A stretch of DNA of 64,000 nt from Ketobacter sp. MCCC 1A13808 (GTDB lineage: Bacteria > Pseudomonadota > Gammaproteobacteria > Pseudomonadales > Ketobacteraceae): positions 62,001-126,000 of the forward strand of contig NZ_VRKW01000003.1 in the NCBI RefSeq assembly GCF_009746715.1. Direction: 5' to 3'. Position numbers and translations under genes: made by a program. Positions 63,204-64,000 of this stretch are shown in pieces. How positions within the stretch are numbered: position 1 is the first letter of the stretch; every line of letters starts with the position of its first letter. The notes beneath the pieces are model-generated. The model worked only from the letters and a program-made list of their open reading frames with translations. It ran no database searches and was not told where the DNA came from.

Positions 63204-64000
63204 TTAAATATCAAACCGGTCCAACGTCATCACCTTGGTCCAGGCATTAACAAAATCCTGTACAAACTTTTCGTCGGCATCATTGGATGCATAGACTTCG
63301 GCAATGGCCCGTAATTCTGAATTCGAGCCAAAAATAAGATCCACCGGGGTCGCGGTCCATTTCAGTTTACCGGACTTGCGGTCGAAGCCTTCATACAGTC
63401 CATCGTTTTTATCAGATTTAGACCATCGGGTGGACATATCCAGCAGGTTTACAAAAAATGCATTGTTGAGGGTGCCGGGTTTATCGGTGAAGACACCGTT
63501 TTTGCTGCCGTCTGCATTGGCACCCAAGGTTCGCATTCCGCCGATTAATACGGTCATCTCCGGTACGGTTAAGGTCAGCAGATTGGCCCGTTCGACCAGA
63601 GCGTCAGTGGGAGAAAGACGGGCGTTCTTACTGAAGTAATTACGGAAACCATCGGCTTTGGGTTCAAGCACTGCAAAGGCTTCCACATCCGTTTGCTCCT
63701 GAGCGGCGTCGGCACGGCCGGGAGCAAAGGGAACTTCTATATCATCATACCCGGCATCCTTTGCTGCTTTTTCAATCGCAGCCGCTCCACCCAGAACAAT
63801 CATGTCGGCCATGGAAACTTCGGTATCTCCCCATTTGGCTTCGTTAAAATCGGTGCGGATACGGTCCAGTTCGGCGAGTACTTTAGCGACCTCTTCAGGA
63901 TTATTAACAGCCCAGTTTTTTTGAGGCTCAAGCCGGATGCGCGCACCATTGGCCCCGCCCCGCATATCGGTGCCACGAAAACTGGCAGCAGAGGCCCAGG
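63204..64000 (-). CDS. katG: Catalase-peroxidase KatG, C-terminal part (partial)
   Basis: The last 265 residues are visible; the frame is open through the window edge, so the start lies to the right. [24 protein letters not shown] is a KatG signature, and the segment spans the C-terminal domain ([37 protein letters not shown]). KatG destroys peroxide and is usually under OxyR. The C-terminal domain lacks haem but is needed for folding. Confidence 0.95.
   Translation of the reverse strand, partial: WASAASFRGTDMRGGANGARIRLEPQKNWAVNNPEEVAKVLAELDRIRTDFNEAKWGDTEVSMADMIVLGGAAAIEKAAKDAGYDDIEVPFAPGRADAAQEQTDVEAFAVLEPKADGFRNYFSKNARLSPTDALVERANLLTLTVPEMTVLIGGMRTLGANADGSKNGVFTDKPGTLNNAFFVNLLDMSTRWSKSDKNDGLYEGFDRKSGKLKWTATPVDLIFGSNSELRAIAEVYASNDADEKFVQDFVNAWTKVMTLDRFDI

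Noticed and set aside
1-64000. CRISPR arrays, tRNA/rRNA genes, insertion sequences, prophage or integrase genes
   Set aside because: I looked for regularly spaced repeats, transposase or integrase motifs and cloverleaf-like sequences and saw none; only isolated inverted repeats and one 15-base tandem duplication.

Overview
The window is an ordinary chromosomal stretch of a gammaproteobacterium, most likely a free-living, probably marine member of the Pseudomonadales/Oceanospirillales group. The grounds are inference from gene content: a periplasmic cis-trans fatty acid isomerase, an APH-type homoserine kinase paired with a DUF2782 protein, a PanP-type aspartate decarboxylase, a CrbS/MxtR-CrbR/ErdR acetate two-component system beside acs, MtfA, a DcaP-like porin and a bacteriophytochrome with its haem oxygenase. 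Base composition looks even and close to 50 percent GC. I see no rRNA, tRNA, insertion sequence, prophage or CRISPR array. Two genes are cut by the window edges: an ATP-grasp protein at the left and katG at the right.

Layout. 1-2.5 kb: end of an ATP-grasp/alpha-E pair, a YbaK deacylase and a zinc metallopeptidase. 2.5-9.1 kb: cti, a CsbD stress protein, a pyridoxamine-oxidase-like protein, an HD-GYP protein and thrB. 9.4-18.8 kb: panP, a DcaP-like porin divergent from acs, then the response regulator and the large transporter-kinase sensor expected to control acs. 18.8-23 kb: small housekeeping and hypothetical genes. 23-26.6 kb: an EmrAB-type efflux pair divergent from a TetR regulator, with two near-identical inverted repeats between them. 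26.6-32 kb: an exonuclease, a DUF294 protein, a membrane protein and a two-gene ABC exporter. 32-36 kb: a LysR regulator divergent from a two-subunit molybdenum hydroxylase.

36-42 kb: a minus-strand run made of a TonB-dependent receptor with a Fur-box-like site upstream, a haem oxygenase and a bacteriophytochrome histidine kinase with a receiver domain. Receptor, bilin-forming enzyme and photoreceptor lie together. 42-44 kb: a RIO-type kinase followed by a Rho-like ATPase that has the whole helicase core but lacks the N-terminal RNA-binding domain. I consider this pair the least explained part of the window.

44-55 kb: an SDR, a pseudouridine synthase, a tightly overlapping membrane-stress operon ending in an AI-2E-type permease, an aldo/keto reductase, a PLP amino-acid decarboxylase divergent from a glutathionyl-hydroquinone reductase across a 16-bp perfect palindrome, MtfA and an MscS channel. 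55-60 kb: an apparent uptake operon (NCS1 transporter, hydantoin/allantoin-type racemase, outer-membrane barrel) divergent from a GntR regulator, with repeated GTATAC sites in the shared region. 60-64 kb: a lipoprotein carboxylesterase, a membrane hydrolase-like protein, a GNAT acetyltransferase and the end of katG.

All functions are assigned by reading protein motifs; no database search was run.
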